A stretch of 29,425 bases of DNA from an uncultured Lachnospiraceae bacterium. GTDB lineage: Bacteria; Bacillota; Clostridia; Lachnospirales; Lachnospiraceae. Position numbers and translations under genes: made by a program. Shown here piece by piece: positions 1 through 8,547 of the stretch (positions are counted from its first letter, which is position 1; each line of letters begins with the position of its first letter). The stretch spans positions 1 through 29,425 of the forward strand of contig CAJUKA010000049.1 in the NCBI GenBank assembly GCA_910586585.1, written 5' to 3'. The notes below the pieces were generated by a model that was given only the letters and a program-made list of their open reading frames with translations, searched no databases and was not told where the DNA came from.

Positions 1-71
1 AATTTTTTTAAATTTCATCATAATGCCCAAATTTGGCGTGGGTGTGAAAAGTAACGTCAAATAAATTTAAG

Positions 72-2591
72 CTACTTTTTCTTTAAATATGTCACAAATG
101 CATTTCCATTTTGCCGGAACAGTGTGGTTGCGTCGTTCATTCCGACTTTGTATACTGTTCCAGTCTTTGGATTCATGACCACAACATTCAATTCATTAAA
201 TCCAATTACCAGCATTGCACTGCCATCATCCATTGTAACCAGAACCGGAATGTCTTGATTGACATAATACAAAACTGCATCGAGACTCACACCTCTTAAA
301 TCGAGTACAGTCGTATCTGTTAAATTCTCCTCTATAATCTGTTTTACCGTCTTTCCATTATTGAGCATTGGCTGTACATTTTTGATGGAACCTGCAAACT
401 CAAGTATTGTTTCTAGGCACACTGCAAGTTCTGAGCTTTCTTCACTGCTGGCTTTCCCCGTAATCGCCATAATCTGGTTTCTTGTACTTCTAGCTGTCCG
501 CTTCCATACATAATCTCCATTCTCATTGACCACCGTTCCGCTTATGCTGTAAGCCAAATTAACCGCCTCTGCCTCATGCGTGAATGTCGCGTCAATTCCA
601 TATCTTCCATATACATAATATCTGCTGACAGGATTGGGAATCTCCACAGCAAGCTCCCTGGAACCCTCAAACATTACCATCAGCGGTTTCGTGTTTTTGG
701 GCTTCTTGATATCCATGGTATTTCTCAGTACCAACTGAACAATCTTTTGATAGTTTTGTGTAACAACTACTTCCGATGAATTATAGCCTCTGTCATCAGC
801 TACGTTATTGACAATTTGATCATTTTCTGTGCTGCTGTAGCTGCCGTCCTCCTCCTGTATGACTCTTGTGAGTGTAATGAGATTGTCCTTGACATCAACC
901 TCTGTCACATAGATATTTTCCTGATGATATGTCTTTAAAATATTGCCCTGCTCATCTCGTATATACACCGCATACATTGGAAACGTCACGGAGCCAGAAA
1001 AATCAATGCTGATATCATTGTAGCGTGCTACTCCATAGATTAAATCTTCATTGATAAACCCTAACGGAAGAAGCCTGTTTTGTCCGTCTGTTGGTATTTC
1101 CTGTGTGTTTCCTGTATTGAGATTCATCAGTATCAATTTGGTACAGTTATAGGCATCCGCAGAATTCTGCCACACCAGCATTTTATCTGTACCAGACACC
1201 TGAAAACTGCCCTGCTGTAAATTTTCTGCAATCACATCATATGACCGTTCCGACAGGTTTACAGCAAGAATTGAGCCATCAAGATAAATAAAAAATATTT
1301 CATTTTTGTTAATATAACAGAGCTGTTCCATATCAGTTTTTAACGTCAGATAAGACTTATTATATGGAATAAAAATCATCTCTTCTATGGTGTTGAGCAT
1401 TCCATTGTACCCATATACTTGTATCCCGATTGTTCCTTCATGGCTTCCTCTGTTCATATAACCATAGACTGCAAATGTCACATTTCCTGTCTCATCTACA
1501 TTCAGTATTTTTATCGCATGATTGTCATAATTGCTCCTCGGGTCACCATCTTCATAAAAACTAAACAAACAAGCAATTTTTTTGTCTGCGGCATGATAGC
1601 AAAAAAGCTGATTCTCATTAACAAATGCAAGGTTAGAACCGCCATCACTCTCTATCATCTGAACATTGCTGTCTCTGATGCCAAGCATAATTTTGTTGCC
1701 GCCGTATACGTCCCCCTCCGGGTCAAAAATCTGATTCATTGTTCGTTCATAATCTAATAGATATGTTCGATCCGGTGTATGTCTGATTCGAAAAAACTCC
1801 ACAATATTATATTGATATTTGTTTTTTCCTTCAATTGTCTGCACTCTGTAACTCATGCGTATCGAAGCCGTCTGCGCCTCCATTTCACTGACTGTAATAC
1901 ATGGTTCTGTAATCTTCTTGATATTCAAATCCGCCCAGGCAACTTGTTTGAGACTACTGTGAATATTTACGTAATTGAGTGTTGTGTTGTCTCCTTTATA
2001 ATTTGATTCAAGATAGGTTGCAAGGTCACTGACTCGCTCTTTGTCAAATGTCTTGTCATGAAATGATTTTACATATCTGAGTTTTTCTGAAATATTATAA
2101 TTTTCACCATCAATAATGCGCGTATAATACCGAATTGTCCCTGTCTTTGTCTCAAGCATCAAAATCCAATTGTATTCCGTGCCGGACTCAATCAGATCTT
2201 TTATTGTGACAGTTGTCCTTATGTTGTCCTTTGTTTCCCTGTAATTGCTAACCTTTGTGCGCTCGACAAGACGCGTTCCATCAATACTCCTGACTTCAAA
2301 CGAAATCTGGTGAATCTCATTGCCATATTTGTCTATGACAAAATCCAGGGTCCGTCCTTCTCCAAGCGGCGTGATGGTATCCCTGAAAAAACTGCCATCC
2401 ATCTCCTGCTTCAGCCCATGCAGATAATTATACGGAATGCCTTTTGACATAATATGCACAAGCGGAAGCGACGCCTGCTGCATATTGGCTGTCATTTCCT
2501 CATTTCCTTTATTATAAATACTGCTGCTCACAAAAAGTGTAATGACAAAAACCATCAAGCAGACTATCACCTTACCGATAATTCTTTTCAT
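72..2591 (-). CDS. Membrane-anchored beta-propeller-like protein with degenerate C39-like C-terminal domain
   Basis: The protein has 839 residues from the chosen ATG at 2591, which has GGAG eight bases upstream; an in-frame ATG at 2636 has no such site. Residues about 5-22 are one hydrophobic segment, so the rest is probably outside the membrane. The middle (about 300-620) has repeated short beta-strand blocks such as LFCYHAADKKIACLF and IFFIYLDGSILAVNL that look like propeller blades. The last 115 residues resemble a C39-type cysteine peptidase fold: Cys725 sits in AVCLETILEF and a later GSAMLVIGF...VVVMNPKTG segment matches the usual G-H-x-V-V-G-Y...DP part. The expected His is Ala (about 792) and the Asp is Asn, so catalysis is doubtful. 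It diverges from the GntR operon. Function is unknown to me; the domain calls are by eye. Confidence 0.85.
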   Translation of the reverse strand: MKRIIGKVIVCLMVFVITLFVSSSIYNKGNEEMTANMQQASLPLVHIMSKGIPYNYLHGLKQEMDGSFFRDTITPLGEGRTLDFVIDKYGNEIHQISFEVRSIDGTRLVERTKVSNYRETKDNIRTTVTIKDLIESGTEYNWILMLETKTGTIRYYTRIIDGENYNISEKLRYVKSFHDKTFDKERVSDLATYLESNYKGDNTTLNYVNIHSSLKQVAWADLNIKKITEPCITVSEMEAQTASIRMSYRVQTIEGKNKYQYNIVEFFRIRHTPDRTYLLDYERTMNQIFDPEGDVYGGNKIMLGIRDSNVQMIESDGGSNLAFVNENQLFCYHAADKKIACLFSFYEDGDPRSNYDNHAIKILNVDETGNVTFAVYGYMNRGSHEGTIGIQVYGYNGMLNTIEEMIFIPYNKSYLTLKTDMEQLCYINKNEIFFIYLDGSILAVNLSERSYDVIAENLQQGSFQVSGTDKMLVWQNSADAYNCTKLILMNLNTGNTQEIPTDGQNRLLPLGFINEDLIYGVARYNDISIDFSGSVTFPMYAVYIRDEQGNILKTYHQENIYVTEVDVKDNLITLTRVIQEEDGSYSSTENDQIVNNVADDRGYNSSEVVVTQNYQKIVQLVLRNTMDIKKPKNTKPLMVMFEGSRELAVEIPNPVSRYYVYGRYGIDATFTHEAEAVNLAYSISGTVVNENGDYVWKRTARSTRNQIMAITGKASSEESSELAVCLETILEFAGSIKNVQPMLNNGKTVKQIIEENLTDTTVLDLRGVSLDAVLYYVNQDIPVLVTMDDGSAMLVIGFNELNVVVMNPKTGTVYKVGMNDATTLFRQNGNAFVTYLKKK

Positions 2592-2647
2592 ATAACATCT
2601 CCATTTTTTCTTCAAAGCAACTTCTATTCTGACCATTTTGCTGCCAG

Positions 2648-2656
2648 ATTATACCA
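2648..2656 (-). promoter_or_regulatory. Extended -10 promoter for the propeller gene
   Basis: On the minus strand the sequence reads TGGTATAAT, a perfect -10 hexamer with a TGn extension, about 55 bases before the chosen ATG. No good -35 is visible 17 bases further upstream, which is acceptable for an extended -10 promoter. Confidence 0.5.
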
Positions 2657-2706
2657 GAATCATTCTATCATGAATTACAAAACATGAAAAGAATTATTTC
2701 AGATAC

Positions 2707-2735
2707 TTGACAATTCCTTCCAGATGTATTATTGT
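2707..2735 (+). promoter_or_regulatory. Promoter of the YtrA-type operon
   Basis: A perfect -35 TTGACA (2707-2712) is followed by a 17-base spacer and TATTGT (2730-2735, 4 of 6 to consensus). The predicted start of transcription falls in the inverted repeat at 2741-2760. Confidence 0.5.
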
Positions 2736-2740
2736 ATTAG

Positions 2741-2760
2741 TGTATTAATTATCTAGTACA
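2741..2760 (+). promoter_or_regulatory. Probable YtrA-family operator
   Basis: TGTATTA, six bases, then TAGTACA form an inverted repeat with one mismatch. A second TGTATTA lies directly before it at 2734-2740. The repeat sits just downstream of the -10, where a bound repressor would block initiation. Small GntR proteins of the YtrA group usually repress their own ABC operons from such GTA...TAC sites; autoregulation here is inference. Confidence 0.45.
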
Positions 2761-2784
2761 TATTTTTTAGAAAGGAGCCAAGAC

Positions 2785-3147
2785 ATGGGATGGGAATTGA
2801 ACTCTGACCGACCAATTTATACACAAGTTTATGAAAAAATTCTGACCCGCATTGTTTGCGGTATATATCAGCCCGGAAACCGTGTTCCCAGTGTGCGCGA
2901 ACTGGCTGCCGAAGCAAATGTCAATCCAAATACAATGCAGAGAGCTTTTAGTGAGCTAGAGCACAGCGGCCTCATTGTGACACAGCGAAACAGCGGACGT
3001 GTTGTGACGCAGGATCAGCAGATGATTGATTCCGCAAAACGCGAGATCGCACTTACACAAATAAGAAATTTACTCGCAAGACTACAGGAACTCGGCTATA
3101 CCAGCCAAGAAATCATGGAGCTTATAAACAGTCTCATTGAATCTTAA
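2785..3147 (+). CDS. GntR-family transcriptional regulator, YtrA subfamily
   Basis: The 120-residue protein is the usual size for the YtrA group: an N-terminal GntR winged helix and a short helical tail with no large effector domain. The opening LNSDRPIYTQVYEKI, the wing-helix core GNRVPSVRELAAEANVNPN and TMQRAFSELEHSGLI are diagnostic. The ATG has AAAGGAG nine bases upstream. It is the first gene of a three-gene operon with an ABC ATPase and a permease, the standard YtrA arrangement. In related systems such operons respond to cell-envelope stress or cell-wall antibiotics. It probably represses its own operon through the repeat at 2741-2760. Confidence 0.93.
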   Translation: MGWELNSDRPIYTQVYEKILTRIVCGIYQPGNRVPSVRELAAEANVNPNTMQRAFSELEHSGLIVTQRNSGRVVTQDQQMIDSAKREIALTQIRNLLARLQELGYTSQEIMELINSLIES

Positions 3148-3172
3148 ATCATGAAATAAGGGGGAAAAGAAT

Positions 3173-3949
3173 GTGAATGAAATGAACTATCCAGTAAACA
3201 ATGATGCGCAGGAACCGCTCTATACGAAAAATCCTTATTCTGAAGCACCGCTTCTGCAACTGACAGACTTGTGCAAACGATATCCTGGTATGGGAAGTTA
3301 TATGTCTGTATTCCATATCAATCTTACCATTCCCAGAGGGAGAATAATTGGTCTGTTAGGCCCAAACGGCTGTGGAAAAACAACCTTGATCAAAATGATT
3401 AACGGCCTGCTTGCACCAACAAGCGGGAATGTACTTATCAATGGATTGATTCCCTGTCCTGCTACCAAAAGAGTTATCTCATACTTGCCGGAACGCACCT
3501 ATCTTGACAATGGCATGAAAGTTGCACAGATGGTTGACTATTTTGCAGATTTTTATGAAGATTTTTCAAAAGAAAAAGCCTATGAAATGTTAAATGCCCT
3601 TGGTATTGATTCCAACGCACATTTAAAAACACTTTCAAAAGGCACCAAAGAGAAGGTTCAATTAATTCTGGTTATGAGCAGACATGCGGACCTTTATATT
3701 CTTGACGAACCGATTGCAGGTGTTGACCCTGCCGCCAGAGATTTTATTTTGCGCACAATTATCACCAACTATAATCCTGGCTCTACGATTATACTGTCAA
3801 CGCATCTGATTTCCGACATTGAAAATGTCCTTGATGATGTCATATTTATGAAAAATGGTTCCCTGATGCTCTATACATCTGTTGATTCGATTCGAAGCCA
3901 GATGGGAAAATCCGTGGATACCTATTTCAGGGAGGTATATGCATGTTAA
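3173..3949 (+). CDS. ABC transporter ATP-binding protein (YtrB-like)
   Basis: This 258-residue cytoplasmic ATPase starts at GTG 3173 with a G-rich ribosome site (3160-3164) eight bases upstream; an ATG three codons later is the alternative. Walker A is GPNGCGKTT (about 63-71), the signature is the divergent LSKGTKEK (about 154-161), Walker B is LYILDEP with catalytic Glu about 179, and the H-loop is STHLISDIE. The first 27 residues are a non-conserved extension. Its last 7 bases overlap the permease gene, so the two are translationally coupled and form one transporter. The substrate is unknown; by family the likely role is export or envelope protection. Confidence 0.93.
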   Translation: MNEMNYPVNNDAQEPLYTKNPYSEAPLLQLTDLCKRYPGMGSYMSVFHINLTIPRGRIIGLLGPNGCGKTTLIKMINGLLAPTSGNVLINGLIPCPATKRVISYLPERTYLDNGMKVAQMVDYFADFYEDFSKEKAYEMLNALGIDSNAHLKTLSKGTKEKVQLILVMSRHADLYILDEPIAGVDPAARDFILRTIITNYNPGSTIILSTHLISDIENVLDDVIFMKNGSLMLYTSVDSIRSQMGKSVDTYFREVYAC

Positions 3950-4785
3950 AGAAACTTATAAAATATGAATGGAAGGGACTTATTTTTCCCTTTGTAATTA
4001 TGCTTATTGTATTGGCAGGAACCACGCTGTTAACCTGCGCTGTCCTTCTGACAATCAATCCCAAGTATGATGAATCGGTTCAGGTATATTCTGCTATGGC
4101 ACTGATGCTTTCCATCTTTTTATATTATTTTGGCATGATTGGCTGTACTTTGGGAACCACGTTAATCATTGCAATCCGCTTTTACAAAACTTGCTACACG
4201 GACCAAGGATATCTGACCCACACACTTCCTGTCACAACGCACCAGATTTTAATTGCCAAGATTGCAATTGCTTTTTTCGTCAATATACTAATGGCACTGG
4301 CAATTCTTTTCAGTGTGTTTATCATTATACAAGTTGGGATTCTGCATATTACTTCTTTTTATACAGATTCTCCAGAATTAAAATGGATTTTCAAGGATAT
4401 GTTTTCCATCGTATTAAATGAATTTTCTAATGTATTTGGGATACATTTGCCATCTTTTCTGATTTATATGATACTTTACTCTATTATCAGCGAGATTGCT
4501 AATGTTGTTATCATTTTTGGATGTATTTCTTTGGGTCAGCTCTATGCCAAACATCGCATCCTTGGTGCAATTGCATCATATTTTATCGTGCTATTTATAG
4601 AACAAATCTTCGGCTGGTTCACTTCTGTGCCAATATCTGCACGAGTGCTCAGCGCAAAATACACTACAGTATTTGATATCCTGTCTCCAACAATGAATTT
4701 GTCATTACTGTTTATTGTTATGCTTGCAGTATTTATGTATTTTGCCAATATACATATGATGACCAAAAAACTGAATTTAGAATAA
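3943..4785 (+). CDS. ABC transporter permease (YtrC/ABC-2 type)
   Basis: The 280-residue integral membrane protein has about six hydrophobic segments, beginning with residues 13-36 after a short basic head (MLKKLIKYEWKGL), as is usual for ABC-2-like permeases beside YtrB ATPases. The segment RFYKTCYTDQGYLTHTLPVT (about 80-99), with its YLTHTLPV core, is typical of the group in Clostridia. It overlaps the ATPase gene by seven bases and ends the operon. It converges on murI after a 35-base gap in which I see no convincing hairpin terminator. Confidence 0.9.
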   Translation: MLKKLIKYEWKGLIFPFVIMLIVLAGTTLLTCAVLLTINPKYDESVQVYSAMALMLSIFLYYFGMIGCTLGTTLIIAIRFYKTCYTDQGYLTHTLPVTTHQILIAKIAIAFFVNILMALAILFSVFIIIQVGILHITSFYTDSPELKWIFKDMFSIVLNEFSNVFGIHLPSFLIYMILYSIISEIANVVIIFGCISLGQLYAKHRILGAIASYFIVLFIEQIFGWFTSVPISARVLSAKYTTVFDILSPTMNLSLLFIVMLAVFMYFANIHMMTKKLNLE

Positions 4786-4820
4786 ATCTATTCTATTCCA
4801 AGCTCTATGGCGCTCAATTT

Positions 4821-5639
4821 TTACACAAAACGCATCTTTTCAAGTCGTTCATGAAGTTTGTCCCAATCTTTAAGATTGTCAGTGCCAGATACTTCCACTC
4901 CGGATTGATAATATTTGACATTTGCAGCACCATGACCTGATTTCCATTTGCTGGATTCATCAGATAATGGTGCTGCAAGCAGTCCTTTTGATTCTAAAAC
5001 CCTCGCCAACTGCCGTATTGTTCCAATACTTCCGTCTATTATATGCACCTGCTCAGGCATCAATTTCCGAAAGGTATCTTTAAAATAATTAAAATGCGTG
5101 CAGCCGAGTACCAGCTCCCCATATGCATCCAGCGAATATCCAAAAAACTGTTCCTCCAGATACGCACTTACCGCGTCTGAGACAAACTCCCCCCGCTCTG
5201 CAAATTCTACCAGACGCGGCAGTGCAAGCAAGTCCACCAAATGCGCATTATCGACACGGGCTACCAGGCTTTTGAGCTTTTCTTCCTGTACTGCAAGCGG
5301 TGTCGCAACCACCATCACACGTTTTCCCTCACTCTCTGCTACCGCAGGTTTTACTGCTGGTTCAATACCGATGATCGGAAACGTATATTTTTTACGCATT
5401 TGTTCTGCTGCCGCAGCAGTTGCCGTATTGCAGGCTATCACCACTGCTTTGCAGCCACAGGATTGCAAAAAGTGAATGGCATCATCCGCATAAGAAATTA
5501 CCTGTTCTCTGGTTTTGGTACCGTAGGGAACATGCGCCGTGTCAGCATAAAAAATAAAGTTCTCATGCGGCATCATTACCATTGCCTGATGCAGAAGCGT
5601 CACACCGCCAATGCCTGAATCAAAAATACCGATATTCAT
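4821..5639 (-). CDS. murI: Glutamate racemase
   Basis: MurI interconverts L- and D-glutamate in the cytoplasm and supplies D-Glu for the peptidoglycan stem peptide. The start is ATG 5639, with AAAGGA about nine bases upstream, giving 272 residues; the upstream open frame lacks homology and a ribosome site. Family motifs are clear: GIFDSGIGG (4-12, with Asp7/Ser8), YADTAHVPYGTK, catalytic Cys70 in VIACNTATA, and the second catalytic Cys180 in VLGCTHF. It is the last gene of a leftward run behind the MraY-family gene (35-base gap), which fits a cell-wall precursor operon. Confidence 0.96.
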   Translation of the reverse strand: MNIGIFDSGIGGVTLLHQAMVMMPHENFIFYADTAHVPYGTKTREQVISYADDAIHFLQSCGCKAVVIACNTATAAAAEQMRKKYTFPIIGIEPAVKPAVAESEGKRVMVVATPLAVQEEKLKSLVARVDNAHLVDLLALPRLVEFAERGEFVSDAVSAYLEEQFFGYSLDAYGELVLGCTHFNYFKDTFRKLMPEQVHIIDGSIGTIRQLARVLESKGLLAAPLSDESSKWKSGHGAANVKYYQSGVEVSGTDNLKDWDKLHERLEKMRFV

Positions 5640-5674
5640 CTGTTTTATCCTTTCTATAAACCGTTTTTTGTCGG

Positions 5675-6640
5675 TTACGCAAAAGCAAGCCATATAACAG
5701 CAAGCGAAATCATAATCTGTATAATTGCAAATTTCACTACTGTCTGTGCATTGGACCAGCCTAGATTTTTGCGTACATGATCATGGAGCGGCGTTCTCAC
5801 ATGCGTCAATATTTTGATATTTAAAAAACGCAGAAGAGATACCTTCAAAAGTCCAATACCGCCGTCCAGCATCAAAACAAACGCGACAAAAACATACAGA
5901 AACGGACTTCCTGATTTCATAATTGCAATCGCAATAAAAAGTCCCATCGCCCGCGATCCTGCATCTCCCATAAGAAGGCGGCTTGGCGTTGCATTGAACC
6001 ACAAATAGCCTAAAATACAAGCCATAAACAACAATATTAAATAAGAAAACTCCGATGCAGTGTCTGCCTTGTACATTACAAGATAGATTGTTAAAAGTGT
6101 CACAATCGCCAGCGTTCCAGACAATCCATCCACTCCATCTGCACAGTTTGTCACATTGATAGAACCCCATACCAGAATCACAGCAAGCATAACGTAAACC
6201 CATGGCGCAAAGGAAATTATCTGTCCAGTAAAAGCGATTGTCACATCACTTCCATTAAAGTTCAGCATGGTTACTGCTGTCACTACTGCTATCACTAAAT
6301 CAAGCAACCCTTTTCTAAGCTCCCCCCAAGATACCTTGGCACAATCGTCAAGATATCCTGTCATCATCGCCGCCACTGTCAAAATCAGATAGATCATAAT
6401 TTCTCGGTCAACGACTGCAAACAAAAGTGTCGCTAAAACAAATACCAAAATAAATACAAATCCTGCACCGCGTGGCTTTCCCGCCGATAATCCGCCATCG
6501 TGGGCAAACTCGCGCCCATGATCCCTTGGAAGTTTATTCATCCCCACTGCCAATAACAGGCAGGTAACAAGATAGGCAAACGCCACTCCCATAAATCCCA
6601 AAATACCATAATCCGATATATTTAAAAAGCTATTGATCAT
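5675..6640 (-). CDS. mraY: MraY-family phospho-N-acetylmuramoyl-pentapeptide transferase
   Basis: This integral membrane enzyme (321 residues, about ten membrane segments) would attach UDP-MurNAc-pentapeptide to undecaprenyl phosphate to make lipid I. Family landmarks are GKPRGAG (54-60), the Asp pair in GYLDDCAK (Asp98/99), NCADGVDGLSG (165-175), MGDAGS (Asp226) and TPLHDH (283-288). The last replaces the usual PLHHH, so one His of the triad is Asp. AGGAG lies seven bases before the ATG. It lies between an ABC exporter and murI rather than in a division and cell-wall cluster, so it may be a second, divergent MraY copy. A related GT4 transferase such as a WecA/TagO type is less likely because of the TPLHxH motif. 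Confidence 0.8.
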   Translation of the reverse strand: MINSFLNISDYGILGFMGVAFAYLVTCLLLAVGMNKLPRDHGREFAHDGGLSAGKPRGAGFVFILVFVLATLLFAVVDREIMIYLILTVAAMMTGYLDDCAKVSWGELRKGLLDLVIAVVTAVTMLNFNGSDVTIAFTGQIISFAPWVYVMLAVILVWGSINVTNCADGVDGLSGTLAIVTLLTIYLVMYKADTASEFSYLILLFMACILGYLWFNATPSRLLMGDAGSRAMGLFIAIAIMKSGSPFLYVFVAFVLMLDGGIGLLKVSLLRFLNIKILTHVRTPLHDHVRKNLGWSNAQTVVKFAIIQIMISLAVIWLAFA

Positions 6641-6671
6641 TGCATATCTCCTATTTTATTCCCAGCACCTT

Positions 6672-8441
6672 TTACTGAATGCCTTCGAACTGACTCTGAT
6701 ACAAATTTGCATAGAATCCATTCTCTTTCTTTAACAGCGTTTCATGGTTGCCCTGTTCAATAATATTCCCATCTTTCATAACAAGAATAATATCGGCTTC
6801 TCTGATAGTAGAAAGTCTGTGTGCGACAATAAAACTTGTTCTGCCCTTCATCATAGTATTAAATGCTTTGGATATCCGAATTTCTGTACGTGTATCAATC
6901 GAAGAAGTTGCCTCATCAAGAATCAGCATGGGCGGCAGACACAGCATCACTCTGGTAATGCACAAAAGCTGCTTCTGCCCTTGAGAAAGACTTCCGCCGT
7001 CCTCTGTAATCACAGTATCATAACCCATGGGCAGACGTTTAATAAAGCTGTGCGCATGAGCCGCCTTAGCTGCTGCCATAACCTCTTCATCAGATGCGTC
7101 CGGTTTTCCCATCACAATATTTTCCCGAATCGTACCAGCGTGGAGCCAAGTATCCTGCAACACCATACCAAAGCTGTCTCTTAGACTTTTCCTTGTCATA
7201 TCTCTGATGTCCACACCGTCTACCTTAATTCTTCCACTATTAACATCATAGAACCGCATTAGCAAATTTATGACAGTTGTTTTGCCGCAGCCAGTGGGCC
7301 CAACAATCGCTACGCGCTGTCCTGGACTAACTTCAAGATGAAAGTTTTGAATCAGTTTCTGTTCAGAAGTATACGAAAAGTTCACATTTTCCATCGTAAT
7401 ACGTCCTCTTGGCTCTTTTAGCACAATCGCGTTATCTGCTTCAGGAATCTGCGGTTCTTCCTCAATAAACGCAAAGACTCTGCCCGCACAGGCAAGCGCT
7501 GTTTGCAGTTCTGTCACTACGCCGGATATCTCATTGAACGGTTTCGTATACTGGTTAGCATAGCTCAAAAAACTGGTAAGCTGTCCTACGCTAATACGCC
7601 CTTTGATTGCTAAAAATGCTCCCAAAATTCCAACGCCCGCATAGACCAAGCTATTTACAAAACGGGTACAAGGGTTGGTCAGCGAGGAAAAAAAGATTGC
7701 TTTCACACTTGCCTTTTCCAACCTGCCATTAATCTCCTCAAACTGCTCCATTGCTTTGTTCTCATGATTAAATGCCTTCACAACTTTTTCATTGCCAATC
7801 ATCTCATCAATCAGGGCTGTCTGTTCTCCTCTTGTTTCTGACTGAAGCTTTGACATATTGAATGTTCTCTTAGCAATAAACCCTGCAATAAAAAAGGAAA
7901 GCGGCGTCAGAATCACAACGACAACGGTTGTGGATACATTAATTGAGAACATAAACACAAGCGTTCCCATAATTGTCACAATTCCTGTAAAGAGCTGCGT
8001 AAATCCCATCAGCAACCCATCGGAAAACTGATCAACATCTGCTATAATACGGCTTGTGATATCCCCATGTGGGTGTGCGTCAAGATATCCAAGCGGCAGT
8101 ATCTGTAGTCTCTTAAATGCTTCATCTCGCACATCGCGCACCACTTGATAAGCAATCTTATTGTTGCAGGTATTCATAAGCCATTGAACGATTGCCGTAA
8201 CAATAATTATTACTGTCATCTTTTTTAGGATTTCCATAATTCCAGCAAAATCTACTGCGCCAGGCCCTAAAATACAGTCTACCGCTTCACCTGTCAAAAT
8301 AGGAATATATAAGGTAAGTATTACTGACACTGCTGCTAAAACAATGGAAAAAAACAGAACAAATTTATATCTACCTATATGGTTCAGCACTTTTTTTAGT
8401 ATACCCTTGTTTGAACCAAAATCTACTGATTTTTTTTTCAT
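6672..8441 (-). CDS. Heterodimeric ABC exporter subunit, catalytically complete half
   Basis: A half-transporter of about 589 residues: six membrane helices (exporter type I fold) followed by an ATPase domain. Walker A is GPTGCGKTT, the signature LSQGQKQ, Walker B LILDEATSSID with the catalytic Glu, and the H-loop AHRLS. All residues for hydrolysis are present. I chose ATG 8441 because GAGG lies six bases upstream; an ATG at 8447 abuts the ribosome site and a TTG at 8477 has none. It follows the partner subunit after about 106 bases and precedes the MraY gene by 31 bases. It resembles the intact half of TM287/288- or BmrCD-type multidrug exporters. Confidence 0.92.
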   Translation of the reverse strand: MKKKSVDFGSNKGILKKVLNHIGRYKFVLFFSIVLAAVSVILTLYIPILTGEAVDCILGPGAVDFAGIMEILKKMTVIIIVTAIVQWLMNTCNNKIAYQVVRDVRDEAFKRLQILPLGYLDAHPHGDITSRIIADVDQFSDGLLMGFTQLFTGIVTIMGTLVFMFSINVSTTVVVVILTPLSFFIAGFIAKRTFNMSKLQSETRGEQTALIDEMIGNEKVVKAFNHENKAMEQFEEINGRLEKASVKAIFFSSLTNPCTRFVNSLVYAGVGILGAFLAIKGRISVGQLTSFLSYANQYTKPFNEISGVVTELQTALACAGRVFAFIEEEPQIPEADNAIVLKEPRGRITMENVNFSYTSEQKLIQNFHLEVSPGQRVAIVGPTGCGKTTVINLLMRFYDVNSGRIKVDGVDIRDMTRKSLRDSFGMVLQDTWLHAGTIRENIVMGKPDASDEEVMAAAKAAHAHSFIKRLPMGYDTVITEDGGSLSQGQKQLLCITRVMLCLPPMLILDEATSSIDTRTEIRISKAFNTMMKGRTSFIVAHRLSTIREADIILVMKDGNIIEQGNHETLLKKENGFYANLYQSQFEGIQ

Positions 8442-8547
8442 TTTCATCCTCTCTGCCGCAGCTCTGCTGCGGCTCAAATTGCCGATTGAAACATTCGCGC
8501 ATCCGCATGATTGTTCAATCTATCCGCTTTCAAAGAAAACAACGCAT

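Noticed and set aside
1..71. CCAAATTTGG palindrome at 27-36 as terminator of the propeller gene
   Set aside because: The stem is only 10 bases in total with no T-run in the correct place.
5098..5475. 125-aa plus-strand open frame opposite murI
   Set aside because: Ser/Thr/Ala-rich antisense shadow of a complete murI with all catalytic motifs.
5781..6203. 140-aa open frame overlapping the MraY gene on the same strand
   Set aside because: It is in another frame of a well-supported membrane enzyme, with Cys/Trp/Tyr-rich composition typical of a shadow.
8478..8547. TTG start at 8477 for the second exporter subunit
   Set aside because: No ribosome site precedes it, while GAGG is well placed before ATG 8441.
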